Shown in pieces: positions 8,691 to 16,969 of a stretch of 42,097 nt of DNA (its first letter is position 1; the number at the start of each line of letters is the position of its first letter). The DNA comes from Bacteroidota bacterium (GTDB lineage: Bacteria > Bacteroidota > Bacteroidia > Bacteroidales > VadinHA17). The notes under the pieces are model-generated. The model was not told where the DNA came from and searched no databases. It saw only the letters and a program-made list of their open reading frames with translations. Position numbers and translations under genes: made by a program. The DNA is taken from assembly GCA_016718875.1 (NCBI GenBank), contig JADKBL010000036.1, forward strand, positions 1-42,097, written 5' to 3'.

Positions 8691-8769
8691 CATCAGGCTT
8701 CAGGCATCAGGCTACTGGCATCAGGCATTTTTCCGACAACCTTTCGCCTTTTGCCTTACGCCTTTCGCC
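8691..8769. repeat. Double heptamer array upstream of the SpmAB-like gene
   Basis: Five 7-nt units, CATCAGG CTTCAGG CATCAGG, then CTACTGG CATCAGG (8691-8725), a 16-nt spacer, and four more units of a different sequence, TTTCGCC TTTTGCC and TTACGCC TTTCGCC (8742-8769). The start codon of the next gene is 33 nt beyond. A longer reading frame from 8674 passes through the array, but its translation is low complexity. Confidence 0.85.
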
Positions 8770-8802
8770 TTTTTTTATATCTTAGCAACACAAACCTTAA
8801 CC

Positions 8803-10035
8803 ATGGTACTGAACTATATCTGGATCGCCTTCTTTCTTATTGGATTTGTTGTTGCACTTGCGCAGCTTCTTTTTTCAGGAAACACTCAGATTTTCAATGA
8901 TCTTGTAAATGCCATATTCTCAAATGCCAAAACCGGTTTTGAGATCTCTCTGGGATTAACAGGCGCCCTTACACTATGGATGGGTTTGCTTAAGGTGGGA
9001 GAGAAGGGTGGAGTAGTCGCAATTCTTGGTAAGCTTGTCGGACCGTTGTTTCAGCGGCTTTTCCCCGGACTTCCCAAGGGACATCCTGCCTATGGTTCAA
9101 TGATTCTGAATATTTCAGCCAATATGCTCGGACTTGATAATGCCGCCACACCGGTAGGACTTAAGGCAATGAAGGAGATGCAGGAGGATAATCCTGATAA
9201 GGAGACAGCCTCAAATGCCCAGATCATGTTCCTGGTTCTTAATGCTGCAGGACTGACAATTATCCCGGTAAGTATCATCGTCTACCGTACCCAGCTTGGG
9301 GCAGTCAACCCGGCTGATGTATTTATCCCTCTTCTGATTTCAACTTTTGCGGCATCACTTACAGGTATGATAAGTGTAGCAATTATTCAGAAAATTAACC
9401 TTTTTGACAGAGTAATACTCTCCTACCTTGGAGGACTGACAGCAATTATAGCAGGTATTATATATTATTTCAGCCAGCTGCCCAAGGAACAGATCTCATC
9501 CCTGTCTACATTTACTGCCAATTTCATACTTCTTTCAATCATTGTCACTTTTATAGTACTGGCGATGCTGAAAAAAGTTAATGTATATGATGCGTTTATT
9601 GAGGGAGCAAAAGAGGGATTCAATATTGCAATTAAGATAATTCCTTTCCTCGTGGCAATCCTGGTTGCAATAGGTATTTTCAGGGCTTCCGGTGCAATGG
9701 ATTTCATAATCTCAGGTATTGCAAAGTTTTTTGCCTGGATGGGATTTGATACCCAGTTCACAGGTGCTCTGCCGGTGGCATTTATGAAACCCTTATCCGG
9801 CAGCGGTGCCCGTGGGTTAATGATTGATGCCATGACAACTCATGGAGCTGATTCATTTATAGGAAGGCTTTCATGCACATTGCAGGGGACAACTGATACT
9901 ACCTTTTATATTGTTGCCGTTTATTTCGGATCAGTTGGTATTAAGAATACACGACATATGATCGGCTGCAGTCTGCTGGCTGACCTGGCAGGTTTTACTA
10001 CTGCGATTTTCCTGGCTTATCTTTTCTTTGGATAG
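8803..10035 (+). CDS. SpmA-SpmB-type fused membrane protein (nucleoside-recognition/Gate domains)
   Basis: Integral membrane protein of about 410 residues corresponding to a fusion of spore maturation proteins A and B. Both halves carry the Gate (nucleoside-recognition) signature: LGLTGALTLWMGLLKVGEKGG with NISANMLGLDNAATPVGLKA in the N half, and AIKIIPFLVAILVAIGIFR with FMKPLSGSGARG and CTLQGTTDTTFYIVAVYFG in the C half. About ten hydrophobic segments are visible. I place the start at 8803 (ATG, MVLNYIW) because sequence upstream in this frame is repeat-derived. Despite the name, the fused form is common in non-sporulating Bacteroidota, where its function (possibly solute transport) is unproved. 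It is followed by a C/G-rich hairpin at 10060-10080. Confidence 0.9.
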   Translation: MVLNYIWIAFFLIGFVVALAQLLFSGNTQIFNDLVNAIFSNAKTGFEISLGLTGALTLWMGLLKVGEKGGVVAILGKLVGPLFQRLFPGLPKGHPAYGSMILNISANMLGLDNAATPVGLKAMKEMQEDNPDKETASNAQIMFLVLNAAGLTIIPVSIIVYRTQLGAVNPADVFIPLLISTFAASLTGMISVAIIQKINLFDRVILSYLGGLTAIIAGIIYYFSQLPKEQISSLSTFTANFILLSIIVTFIVLAMLKKVNVYDAFIEGAKEGFNIAIKIIPFLVAILVAIGIFRASGAMDFIISGIAKFFAWMGFDTQFTGALPVAFMKPLSGSGARGLMIDAMTTHGADSFIGRLSCTLQGTTDTTFYIVAVYFGSVGIKNTRHMIGCSLLADLAGFTTAIFLAYLFFG

Positions 10036-10059
10036 AGGATATTGAATTAATTACCCCCA

Positions 10060-10080
10060 AACCCCCCAAGGGGGGCTTTT
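10060..10080 (+). terminator. Candidate terminator after the SpmAB-like gene
   Basis: CCCCCC (10062-10067) and GGGGGG (10070-10075) around AA, then CTTTT. The stem is strong but the T tract is short. The preceding TTACCCCCAAA makes this resemble a family of C-rich/G-rich intergenic hairpins. A similar CCCC/GGGG sequence is at 33424-33439. Confidence 0.55.
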
Positions 10081-10107
10081 AAATCCATCTCTCCCGATAG
10101 CTATCTG

Positions 10108-10132
10108 GACTTTGTGTACTCTGTGGTTAAAC
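10108..10132. repeat. Partial copy (one arm) of the AACCACAGAG palindromic element
   Basis: GGACTTTGTGTACTCTGTGG followed by TTAAA matches the right end of the element at 6267-6386 (6364-6387) with one or two differences. No left arm is present, so this is a truncated copy. Confidence 0.7.
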
Positions 10133-10256
10133 TCTATTTTTTCAAAGCTCATTATCACCTCATAAATTAATAATTTAGACGTTCATACTCATAATTATTT
10201 ATTAAATTGACTCTCAATTTCACGGAATTATAGACTGTTATTGTAATAATGTGATT

Positions 10257-12194
10257 ATGACTTTAATACGACGATTCCTCCATCTGTTACCTGGCTTGCT
10301 TTTTTTTCTGGCAAATAGTCATTGTCTTAGTGCCCAGGATATCACTTCTATTGAAAAATCATTGGCTGAAGAAAATATTTCTGATATAAGAAGGATTGAA
10401 CTATTGAATCAATTGAGCCTTTATTATACGATGATTGATTCCAGAAAGGCCCTTGAAACTACAAACAAAGCATTAAATTTTGCAACAGCAATCAACTATG
10501 AAAAAGGGCTGGCAGATGCTTACAGAAACCTTTCAATAGTCTACTTCTATTACGATGAGAACTATTCTATCAGCATGGAGTACCTGCAAAGCGCACTTGA
10601 TATTTTTCAGAGAATAGATGACTCCGTAGGAATAGCAAATTGTTATATCTCTCTCGGACATGCATACAGGAATATACGCAATACTGAAAAGGAGCTTGAA
10701 TATCATAAAAAGTCTTTTGATGTCTTTTCCCGGTTGAAAATCACAGAACGAATCGGTGTAACTGCAATGAATCTTGGGGAGAGCTATAAGAATAATGGTG
10801 ATTTTGAAAACAGCAGACGATATCTGGATTATGCTATCAGATTAAATGATTCGATTAATAAACTTACAACATTATCAACCTGTTACAGGGCAATGGGTGT
10901 CCTGGAACTCTTGCAGAAGAACTATCATGATGCAGAAGCACAATTCCTGAAAGCTCTTGAAATATCAGGAAGGCTGGGAGAAAACTCCCAGAAAATTGCA
11001 ACAATAGAATCGATGATCAACCTGGCCGGGATATATAAAATCACCGGAAATACAAAATTGCAATTAGCCTATCTTAGAGAAGCAGCTGAATTCAGCCGTA
11101 AATACTATCTGATAAGTTACCTGCAGAGTATCTATACCGAACTTATATTGTATTATTCAACATCAAATAATCATCTGGCCGTACAGGAATATATTTCAGA
11201 ATATAAAAATGTTTCAGATTCTGTTTCAGCAAGGCAGAATATTGACAGGTTCAACCAGATAAACAGCATAATACAGGTACATGAGCTTGAGAAAAACATG
11301 CGCAATCTGGAAGAAAAGAGCCTGATTCAGAATGAAAGGCTGAGAATAAGAAATATGATCCTTATTGCAGTGTTTTTTTCTGTTTCGATATTAGTGTGGC
11401 TTCTTATCAGCATATCACGGAAGAACAAGAAGATAACAGAAGTTAATAAAATTCTGAAAAGCCAGAGCGACATTATTGAAACTCAGAGTCAGCATCTTGA
11501 GGAGCTTAATAATACAAAGGATAAATTCTTCAGCATTGTTGCCCACGATCTCAGGAGCCCACTGGTTTCTCTGAAACAATTTTCGGATCTGCTGATCGAT
11601 CAGGTTGACTCTTTAAGCATTGACGAAATAAAATCAATGGGCAACAATCTTCAGTCTTCAATCGATAATGCAATCAGGCTGGCTGACAATCTCCTGACAT
11701 GGGCAAGACTCCAGATGAAGGATTACGAAGTTAAACCTGAAAAGCTAAACCTTGCGGAACTGATATCTGATCTTAACGACTTTTATAAAAAGGTTGCAGA
11801 GAAGAAAGAAATAGAATTTTTGTGTTCTGTGGATAATGACATTACAATCTTCAGCGACAGAAACCAGATTGCATTTGTTATCAGGAACCTGATTAATAAT
11901 GCAATAAAGTTCACTAATAAACAAGGTTTCGTAAATCTCTCGGCCAAATCATTGCCTGGTGGCACAATTCAGATATCCGTTACTGACAATGGAATTGGTT
12001 TTTCTGAAGATCTCAGAAACAATATTTTCTTCATTGGTAAAAAGCAAAGTATAACAGGTACTGCAGGTGAAAAGGGGACAGGGCTTGGATTGATACTGAG
12101 TTACGAATTTGTTAAATTAAACAAGGGTATTCTGGAAGTCGATAGCGAGGCTGGAAAAGGAACAACTTTCCGGCTTATTTTGAAAAGTGGTTAG
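10257..12194 (+). CDS. TPR-repeat hybrid sensor histidine kinase
   Basis: Membrane sensor kinase. A Sec signal (to about residue 27, LSAQ) precedes a periplasmic array of tetratricopeptide repeats (about 30-350, for example DAYRNLSIVYFYYDENYSI, ANCYISLGHAYRN, TAMNLGESYKNNGDFENSRR). Then come one transmembrane helix (about 367-386), a coiled linker with a NxxLKSQSDIIETQSQ heptad pattern, the HisKA dimerisation domain with the phospho-acceptor His430 in VAHDLRSPL, and a HATPase domain with N box RNLINNAIKF, G1 DNGIGF and G2 GEKGTGLGL. It has no receiver domain, and no response regulator is adjacent. The ATG at 10257 is preferred over the GTG at 10251. Ligand and partner are unknown. Confidence 0.92.
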   Translation: MTLIRRFLHLLPGLLFFLANSHCLSAQDITSIEKSLAEENISDIRRIELLNQLSLYYTMIDSRKALETTNKALNFATAINYEKGLADAYRNLSIVYFYYDENYSISMEYLQSALDIFQRIDDSVGIANCYISLGHAYRNIRNTEKELEYHKKSFDVFSRLKITERIGVTAMNLGESYKNNGDFENSRRYLDYAIRLNDSINKLTTLSTCYRAMGVLELLQKNYHDAEAQFLKALEISGRLGENSQKIATIESMINLAGIYKITGNTKLQLAYLREAAEFSRKYYLISYLQSIYTELILYYSTSNNHLAVQEYISEYKNVSDSVSARQNIDRFNQINSIIQVHELEKNMRNLEEKSLIQNERLRIRNMILIAVFFSVSILVWLLISISRKNKKITEVNKILKSQSDIIETQSQHLEELNNTKDKFFSIVAHDLRSPLVSLKQFSDLLIDQVDSLSIDEIKSMGNNLQSSIDNAIRLADNLLTWARLQMKDYEVKPEKLNLAELISDLNDFYKKVAEKKEIEFLCSVDNDITIFSDRNQIAFVIRNLINNAIKFTNKQGFVNLSAKSLPGGTIQISVTDNGIGFSEDLRNNIFFIGKKQSITGTAGEKGTGLGLILSYEFVKLNKGILEVDSEAGKGTTFRLILKSG

Positions 12195-12215
12195 CACCTC
12201 TATTCAAAGTCTTAT

Positions 12216-12223
12216 TATATTTG
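12216..12223 (+). promoter_or_regulatory. Candidate -7 box for glycerate kinase/sulfatase genes
   Basis: TATATTTG matches TAnnTTTG, 32 nt upstream of the ATG at 12256, in the short gap after the kinase gene. The -33 position shows only GTTAG, so this rests on the -7 box alone. Confidence 0.35.
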
Positions 12224-12255
12224 CCTGAAAGGTTATTAGCCACATTCATCTTTCC

Positions 12256-13572
12256 ATGAACCGACGACAGATTGCCGAACAGATTTTCCTTACAGGAATT
12301 GAAAGTGTCCTTCCCGACAAGCTGATTACCAGTACTATGGTCCTGACGGGGAATTCCCTTCATATCGGACAAATGACATTTCTGCTTGAAAAAACAAGAA
12401 ATATATTTGTTATCGGCGCCGGAAAAGCAAGCGCTATTATGGCCCGTGAAGTTGAAAAAATACTTGGAGACAGGATAACACGGGGTCATATAATTGTTAA
12501 ATACGGACATTCAACTGATCTCAAAAAAATAAAAATTTCTGAAGCCGGCCACCCTTTTCCCGATTCAAATGGTTTCAAAGCCACTAAAGAGCTTCTTGAA
12601 ATAGCCCGTGAAGCCGGCCCTGAAGATCTTGTGATCTGTCTGTTATCAGGAGGAGGATCTTCACTGATGTGCGATTGTCCTGATGAGCTTACACCTGACG
12701 ACCTTGTACTCGTAAATAAGCTTCTTGTGAATAGCGGAGCCGGGATAAGGGAGATCAATGCCGTTCGGAAACATCTTTCGAATGTAAAAGGGGGAAGACT
12801 GGCAGGAGCAGTATATCCTGCAACACTTGTGAGTCTTATTCTCTCGGATGTAATTGGAGACCATCCTGATATAATAGCCTCAGGACCAACTGCTCCCGAT
12901 CCTACATCATATATCGATGCAATTGAGGTCCTTGAAAAGTTTGGGATAAAGACGAAATTACCTGCCAGAGTTATCGATTACCTGTACGAAGGTGCAATGT
13001 GTAGAAAGCCGGAAACCCCAAAACCGGGAGATGTGATATTTAATAAAACTTCCAATATAATAATCGGTTCAAACAGGATAGCCCTTGAGAGCGCCAGACT
13101 AAAAGCACAGGAATTCAATATAAATGCTGTCATCACTGAAGATGAACTTCAGGGTGATGCTGTTTCAGTTTCGGAATACCTGGTTGATGCTGCCCTTAAA
13201 TACAGGAATGACAAACATGAAGTAAAACCGGTCTGCATACTATTGGGAGGAGAAACAACAATTAAGATGACAGGTAATGGAACCGGAGGCAGGAATCAGC
13301 ATCTTGCACTGCTTTGTGCCAGGTTACTCGACAATAAGCCAGGGATCACTATTTTGTGCGGTGGAACAGACGGTACTGATGGTCCCTCAAAAGCAGCCGG
13401 TGCAGTTGTCGATTATGAGACTATAATCACAGCGTTTAATAAAAACATTGATCCTGAGGAATATATAAAGGATTTCAATTCTTATAACTTCTTCAGAAAG
13501 ATTGGTGGTCATATTATAACCGGACCTACCATGACCAATGTGATGGATATCGTAATTATAATTGTTGACTAA
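12256..13572 (+). CDS. Glycerate 2-kinase (MOFRL family)
   Basis: Cytoplasmic kinase converting D-glycerate to 2-phosphoglycerate, the DUF4147/MOFRL (GckA/TtuD) type and not the GlxK type. The N-terminal domain (about 5-235) shows VIGAGKASAIMA (54-65), SEAGHPFPD (95-103), the glycine-rich LLSGGGSSLM (about 129-138), and ILSDVIGDHPDIIASGPT. The C-terminal MOFRL domain (about 310-430) shows LLGGETTIKMTGNGTGGRNQ and CGGTDGTDGPSKAAGA. Length 438 is typical. The next gene, a sulfatase, begins 12 nt downstream and is probably co-transcribed. Glycerate arises from sugar-acid breakdown, which fits the GntP transporter at 25803, though the two genes are not linked in one operon. Confidence 0.95.
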   Translation: MNRRQIAEQIFLTGIESVLPDKLITSTMVLTGNSLHIGQMTFLLEKTRNIFVIGAGKASAIMAREVEKILGDRITRGHIIVKYGHSTDLKKIKISEAGHPFPDSNGFKATKELLEIAREAGPEDLVICLLSGGGSSLMCDCPDELTPDDLVLVNKLLVNSGAGIREINAVRKHLSNVKGGRLAGAVYPATLVSLILSDVIGDHPDIIASGPTAPDPTSYIDAIEVLEKFGIKTKLPARVIDYLYEGAMCRKPETPKPGDVIFNKTSNIIIGSNRIALESARLKAQEFNINAVITEDELQGDAVSVSEYLVDAALKYRNDKHEVKPVCILLGGETTIKMTGNGTGGRNQHLALLCARLLDNKPGITILCGGTDGTDGPSKAAGAVVDYETIITAFNKNIDPEEYIKDFNSYNFFRKIGGHIITGPTMTNVMDIVIIIVD

Positions 13573-13584
13573 CAGTTAAGAGCA

Positions 13585-15144
13585 ATGAATAAACTAATGA
13601 CAGCGGGAAATATTGGAAGAATATCACTACTAACAGGGGCAGTTCTGCCATTACTCGCCGGCTGCAATCCTGAAAAGAAAGCAGAGATAAAACCTAACAT
13701 TATCATGTTTCTGGTTGATGATATGGGCTGGCAGGACACTTCTGTTCCATTCTGGAAGGAGAAAACGCCATTCAACCTCAGGTACAGAACACCTTCAATG
13801 GAAAGACTTGCAAGCCAGGGGATGAAGTTCACCCAGGCCTATGCCTCAAGCGTGAGCTCCCCAACCAGAGTAAGCCTTATGACAGGAATGAATGCTGCCC
13901 GTCATCGCGTTACAAACTGGACACTTCAGCGAAATGCCTCTGTTGATGGTAAAAGTGATATTCTTTCTTATCCTGAATGGAATGTAAATGGTGTTCAGCC
14001 TGTTGACACAGTTCCTCATTCAGTTTATGCAACACTGCTTCCACAGCTGCTTAAAAATAACGGATATTATACAATTCATTGCGGAAAAGCACATTTCGGT
14101 GCCATGACAACCCCGACAGCAAATCCCATCAATTGCGGTTTTGATGTCAATATAGCAGGACATGCAGCCGGAGGTCCGGGAAGTTACTATGGAACAGAGA
14201 ACTTTGGAAATAAGGAAGCAGGAGGACATACTCTGCCGTGGGGTATACCAGGCCTGGAAAAATATCATGGGGACTCTATATTCTTATCGGAAGCACTTAC
14301 AAGAGAAGCTATTCTGGCCCTTGACAAATCCAGATCCACAGGTAAACCTTTCTATCTCTATATGGCCCATTATGCAGTGCATGTCCCGCTTTATGCGGAT
14401 AACAGGTTCTACCAGAAATATATCGACATGGGACTTGACGATTCTGAGGCAAGGTACTCCTCAATGGTGGAAGGAATGGACAAAAGCCTTGGGGACCTGA
14501 TGGATTACCTCGATAAAAACAATCTGACTGATAATACAATAATTCTCTTCATGTCGGATAACGGAGGCTTCAGTCTGCGACCACGTTCCGGAGAGCAGCA
14601 TACCCATAACAAGCCTCTTAACAGCGGAAAAGGATCAGCCTATGAAGGTGGTATAAGGGAGCCGATGATAGTAAAATGGCCGGGGAAAGTCAAACCCGGT
14701 ACAAAATGCAATGACTACCTTCTTATTGAGGATTTTTATCCGACAATACTTGAAATGGCCGGGATCGATGATTATAAAACTGTTCAGACTGTCGATGGAA
14801 GAAGCTTTGTTCCTATGCTCCTTCAGTCAGGAACAACTGCTTCAGGCAGAGATCTTTTCTGGCATTTTCCAAATAACTGGGGACCAACCGGTCCGGGTAT
14901 AGGAGCAACAAGCACCATTCGAAGCGGTGACTGGAAACTGATATATTTTTATGAAGACAGGCATTTTGAGCTATACAATATCACCGATGATATCGGCGAA
15001 CTTAATAATCTTGCCTCTGAGCAAGAGTCACGGGTTAAAGAACTTGCCTCTCAGCTTGGTAATTATCTTCGCAGTGTTGATGCCCAGAGGCCTTCCTTTA
15101 AGGCAACAGGTAAGATAGCTGAGTGGCCGGATGAGGTATTATAG
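13585..15144 (+). CDS. Ser-type sulfatase lipoprotein (family S1)
   Basis: Exported sulfatase of the alkaline-phosphatase superfamily that removes sulfate esters, likely from a polysaccharide. A lipoprotein signal has the lipobox LLAGC with Cys27. Metal ligands D45-D46 lie in FLVDDMGW. The modification motif S91-S-P-T-R95 followed by VSLMTG shows that the formylglycine is made from serine, so an anaerobic maturase (anSME) is needed; none is in the window. Further signatures are HCGKAHFG, LFMSDNGG and the C-terminal GDWKLIYFYED. Length 519. Co-directional with glycerate kinase, 12 nt apart, and convergent with the sialidase-like gene. Substrate cannot be assigned. Confidence 0.93.
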   Translation: MNKLMTAGNIGRISLLTGAVLPLLAGCNPEKKAEIKPNIIMFLVDDMGWQDTSVPFWKEKTPFNLRYRTPSMERLASQGMKFTQAYASSVSSPTRVSLMTGMNAARHRVTNWTLQRNASVDGKSDILSYPEWNVNGVQPVDTVPHSVYATLLPQLLKNNGYYTIHCGKAHFGAMTTPTANPINCGFDVNIAGHAAGGPGSYYGTENFGNKEAGGHTLPWGIPGLEKYHGDSIFLSEALTREAILALDKSRSTGKPFYLYMAHYAVHVPLYADNRFYQKYIDMGLDDSEARYSSMVEGMDKSLGDLMDYLDKNNLTDNTIILFMSDNGGFSLRPRSGEQHTHNKPLNSGKGSAYEGGIREPMIVKWPGKVKPGTKCNDYLLIEDFYPTILEMAGIDDYKTVQTVDGRSFVPMLLQSGTTASGRDLFWHFPNNWGPTGPGIGATSTIRSGDWKLIYFYEDRHFELYNITDDIGELNNLASEQESRVKELASQLGNYLRSVDAQRPSFKATGKIAEWPDEVL

Positions 15145-15159
15145 CAGGATTAAGTCGAA

Positions 15160-15861
15160 TTATTTTAGGGCAGACATATAATATCTTTGATTACCAATGG
15201 CTTCAGTATTCAGAATTGCTCTGTTAAATATTCTTAGATGATGGACTCTGCCTGAAATATTTTCATCCCTTTTCAATAGTTTTCCGATAAAAAGAGAAGC
15301 CGGAGAAAAATCTTTCATTTCTAAAGTATATCGGCCCCAGCCAAATTGCCGGGATTGATTTCCGTTACAAACAATTCCATCTATTATGAACTGTATTATT
15401 TTCGGGCCATTATCTATGGTAACAGTAACACAGTGTTTCCCATACGGAGGGAGAAGTCCCGGGTCAGAATTCCACCGGCTGATATTACTTCCATCATTAA
15501 GTACAAGCTCTAAATCTCCATACTCACCTGTTTGCATTCTGATTGATTTGCTGTTTTCTCCCCTAATCTCAAAAAGCAACTGTCCGGGTGCAGAGGAAGA
15601 CAGTTCCAGCAGCATGTCAACTGTAATTCCTTTATCAAAAGAGATTTTTTCGTTTGTCTTAAGAGGGATTATTTTATCGAACGACAGAGCTGTACTGTCA
15701 AAGCTGTATACCAGATTGTCGGTGGTGGGTTTCTTAATCTCAAATTGATCCCAGATTGTTTCGATAAACCCGGCAGGTATCTCATGACAACGGGCATTCT
15801 CTTTATTAGTCTCTGTAATCCAGTATCTTCCGTTTTGCTCAATAAGGTCCGGATAACTCAT
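15160..15861 (-). CDS. Sialidase-like protein, C-terminal part with LamG-like domain (frameshifted)
   Basis: Third segment of a gene running 16956 to 15160. The frame is open upstream to the frameshift at 16062-16064: CPRIWKCKNGKYLFWYHNNG is encoded at about 16040-15980, well before the ATG at 15861. It contains the end of the BNR propeller (to about nt 15770) and then a LamG/concanavalin-like beta-sandwich (DLELVLNDGSNISRWNSD, CVTVTIDNGPKIIQFIIDG, HHLRIFNRAIL), typical of carbohydrate-binding tails on sialidases and lyases. It ends 15 nt from the convergent sulfatase gene. Confidence 0.8.
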   Translation of the reverse strand: MSYPDLIEQNGRYWITETNKENARCHEIPAGFIETIWDQFEIKKPTTDNLVYSFDSTALSFDKIIPLKTNEKISFDKGITVDMLLELSSSAPGQLLFEIRGENSKSIRMQTGEYGDLELVLNDGSNISRWNSDPGLLPPYGKHCVTVTIDNGPKIIQFIIDGIVCNGNQSRQFGWGRYTLEMKDFSPASLFIGKLLKRDENISGRVHHLRIFNRAILNTEAIGNQRYYMSALK

Positions 15862-15941
15862 CCGCTTAAGTAAATCCTGCTCGTAGAACAGTATTTCAGG
15901 CTGACTCCATACAATTTTTCCGTTTTTTTCTATTCCTCCGC

Positions 15942-16628
15942 TTATCCATGCAGGATTCCTGCTCTCAAAGGATTTTCCTCCGTTGTTGTGGTACCAGAAC
16001 AGGTATTTACCGTTTTTACATTTCCATATTCTGGGGCATGCCCTGGTGTTTTTATTGCTATCCCGGTTTCGTATTTTGGCGGTTCAGGAATAGTCCACGA
16101 TTTGCCTCCGTCAGTGGAATATGATTCAAGAGGAAATCCGGAAATAGTTCTGTGGATACTATACAGACTCTTATTATTCATGAAGACAATGTTTTGTTCT
16201 TCATTTACCGGACCATATGATTCGTTTTTTAACCCTGTGTCTCCCTCGGGAAGCATCTTAAAATTCAGCTTGCCTGCATCTTTTTCGGAATTGATATTAT
16301 GGCAGTGAAAGTACCATCCTTCGCTGTTTTCAAGCATGTATTTTCCGATTTTGGTAAAAGAAAACATCATGCCCTCATCAACGTTAACCGGTTTTCCGAT
16401 TCCCCATAATATCTGTACCCGTCCGTTCCAGTCATTTGTAAGATCAACTTTTTGTCTTCCGTACATCCAGACGGTATCTTTCCGACCATGTTTTTCCTGC
16501 ATTATCTGAGTACCGGTAGCAGTACCAACCCAGCATATCTTCACGTATGTTTTTTCTCTCGTCAAGAGAATGTATTTTATCGCCGTTATAATCGTAGAAT
16601 ACATATACGCGTCCGAAGCTTGTGACAT
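15942..16628 (-). CDS. Sialidase-like protein, middle part (frameshifted)
   Basis: The authentic portion of this frame is about 16450 down to 16065; sequence at both ends is out-of-frame tail. It carries the middle of a BNR beta-propeller, including an Asp-box STDGGKSW and WYFHCHNINSEKDAGKL. It joins the N-terminal segment by removing one base from the T5 run at 16449-16453 (RLDVRKT to KVDLTNDWNG). It joins the C-terminal segment by adding one base at the CCC of 16062-16064 (PKYETG to DSNKNTRACPRIW). Confidence 0.75.
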   Translation of the reverse strand: MSQASDAYMYSTIITAIKYILLTREKTYVKICWVGTATGTQIMQEKHGRKDTVWMYGRQKVDLTNDWNGRVQILWGIGKPVNVDEGMMFSFTKIGKYMLENSEGWYFHCHNINSEKDAGKLNFKMLPEGDTGLKNESYGPVNEEQNIVFMNNKSLYSIHRTISGFPLESYSTDGGKSWTIPEPPKYETGIAIKTPGHAPEYGNVKTVNTCSGTTTTEENPLRAGILHG

Positions 16629-16956
16629 AGGGCATTGCCCACGATGCAGACTCCGGACCAGGTTCTTCTATTTTTACCGGTTCTGTCCAAGTTTCACCCT
16701 CGTTCTCACTAATGGTGCAGACAATATGCTGTCCTCCTGTTCCTTCAACTCCGGCACCGGTTGTGAAGGTGCAGAACCATTTTCCATCAGGTAATATAAC
16801 TACATATGGTTGATCACAATAACCATTTGAATAGATAGATGTACCATTTTCAGCATTTCTCCAGTCACTATTCTGCGCATATACTGAAATAGAAAGAATT
16901 ATTTCTGTAACAATTGTAACAAATGTTACAATCAGAAATCTGACAGGTAATTTCAT
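16444..16956 (-). CDS. Sialidase-like BNR-repeat protein, N-terminal part (frameshifted)
   Basis: First segment of an exported beta-propeller protein of the exo-sialidase superfamily. The start at 16956 gives a signal peptide (hydrophobic residues 6-22, ending SVYAQ). Two Asp-boxes are visible, SENEGETW and SDNAGKTW, and the opening DWRNAENGTSIYSNGYCDQP is typical of the exo-alpha-sialidase-like group in Bacteroidota. With both frameshifts corrected the protein would be about 598 residues. The start lies 13 nt after the stop of the URO-D family gene, so the two form an operon. Sialidase activity itself is not certain: the Arg triad cannot be placed with confidence. Confidence 0.8.
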   Translation of the reverse strand: MKLPVRFLIVTFVTIVTEIILSISVYAQNSDWRNAENGTSIYSNGYCDQPYVVILPDGKWFCTFTTGAGVEGTGGQHIVCTISENEGETWTEPVKIEEPGPESASWAMPYVTSFGRVYVFYDYNGDKIHSLDERKNIREDMLGWYCYRYSDNAGKTWSERYRLDVRKTKS

Positions 16957-16969
16957 GACTGGCTGATTC

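Noticed and set aside
8674..8802. N-terminal extension of the SpmAB-like protein
   Set aside because: The added residues come from the heptamer array, and the family starts near the ATG at 8803.
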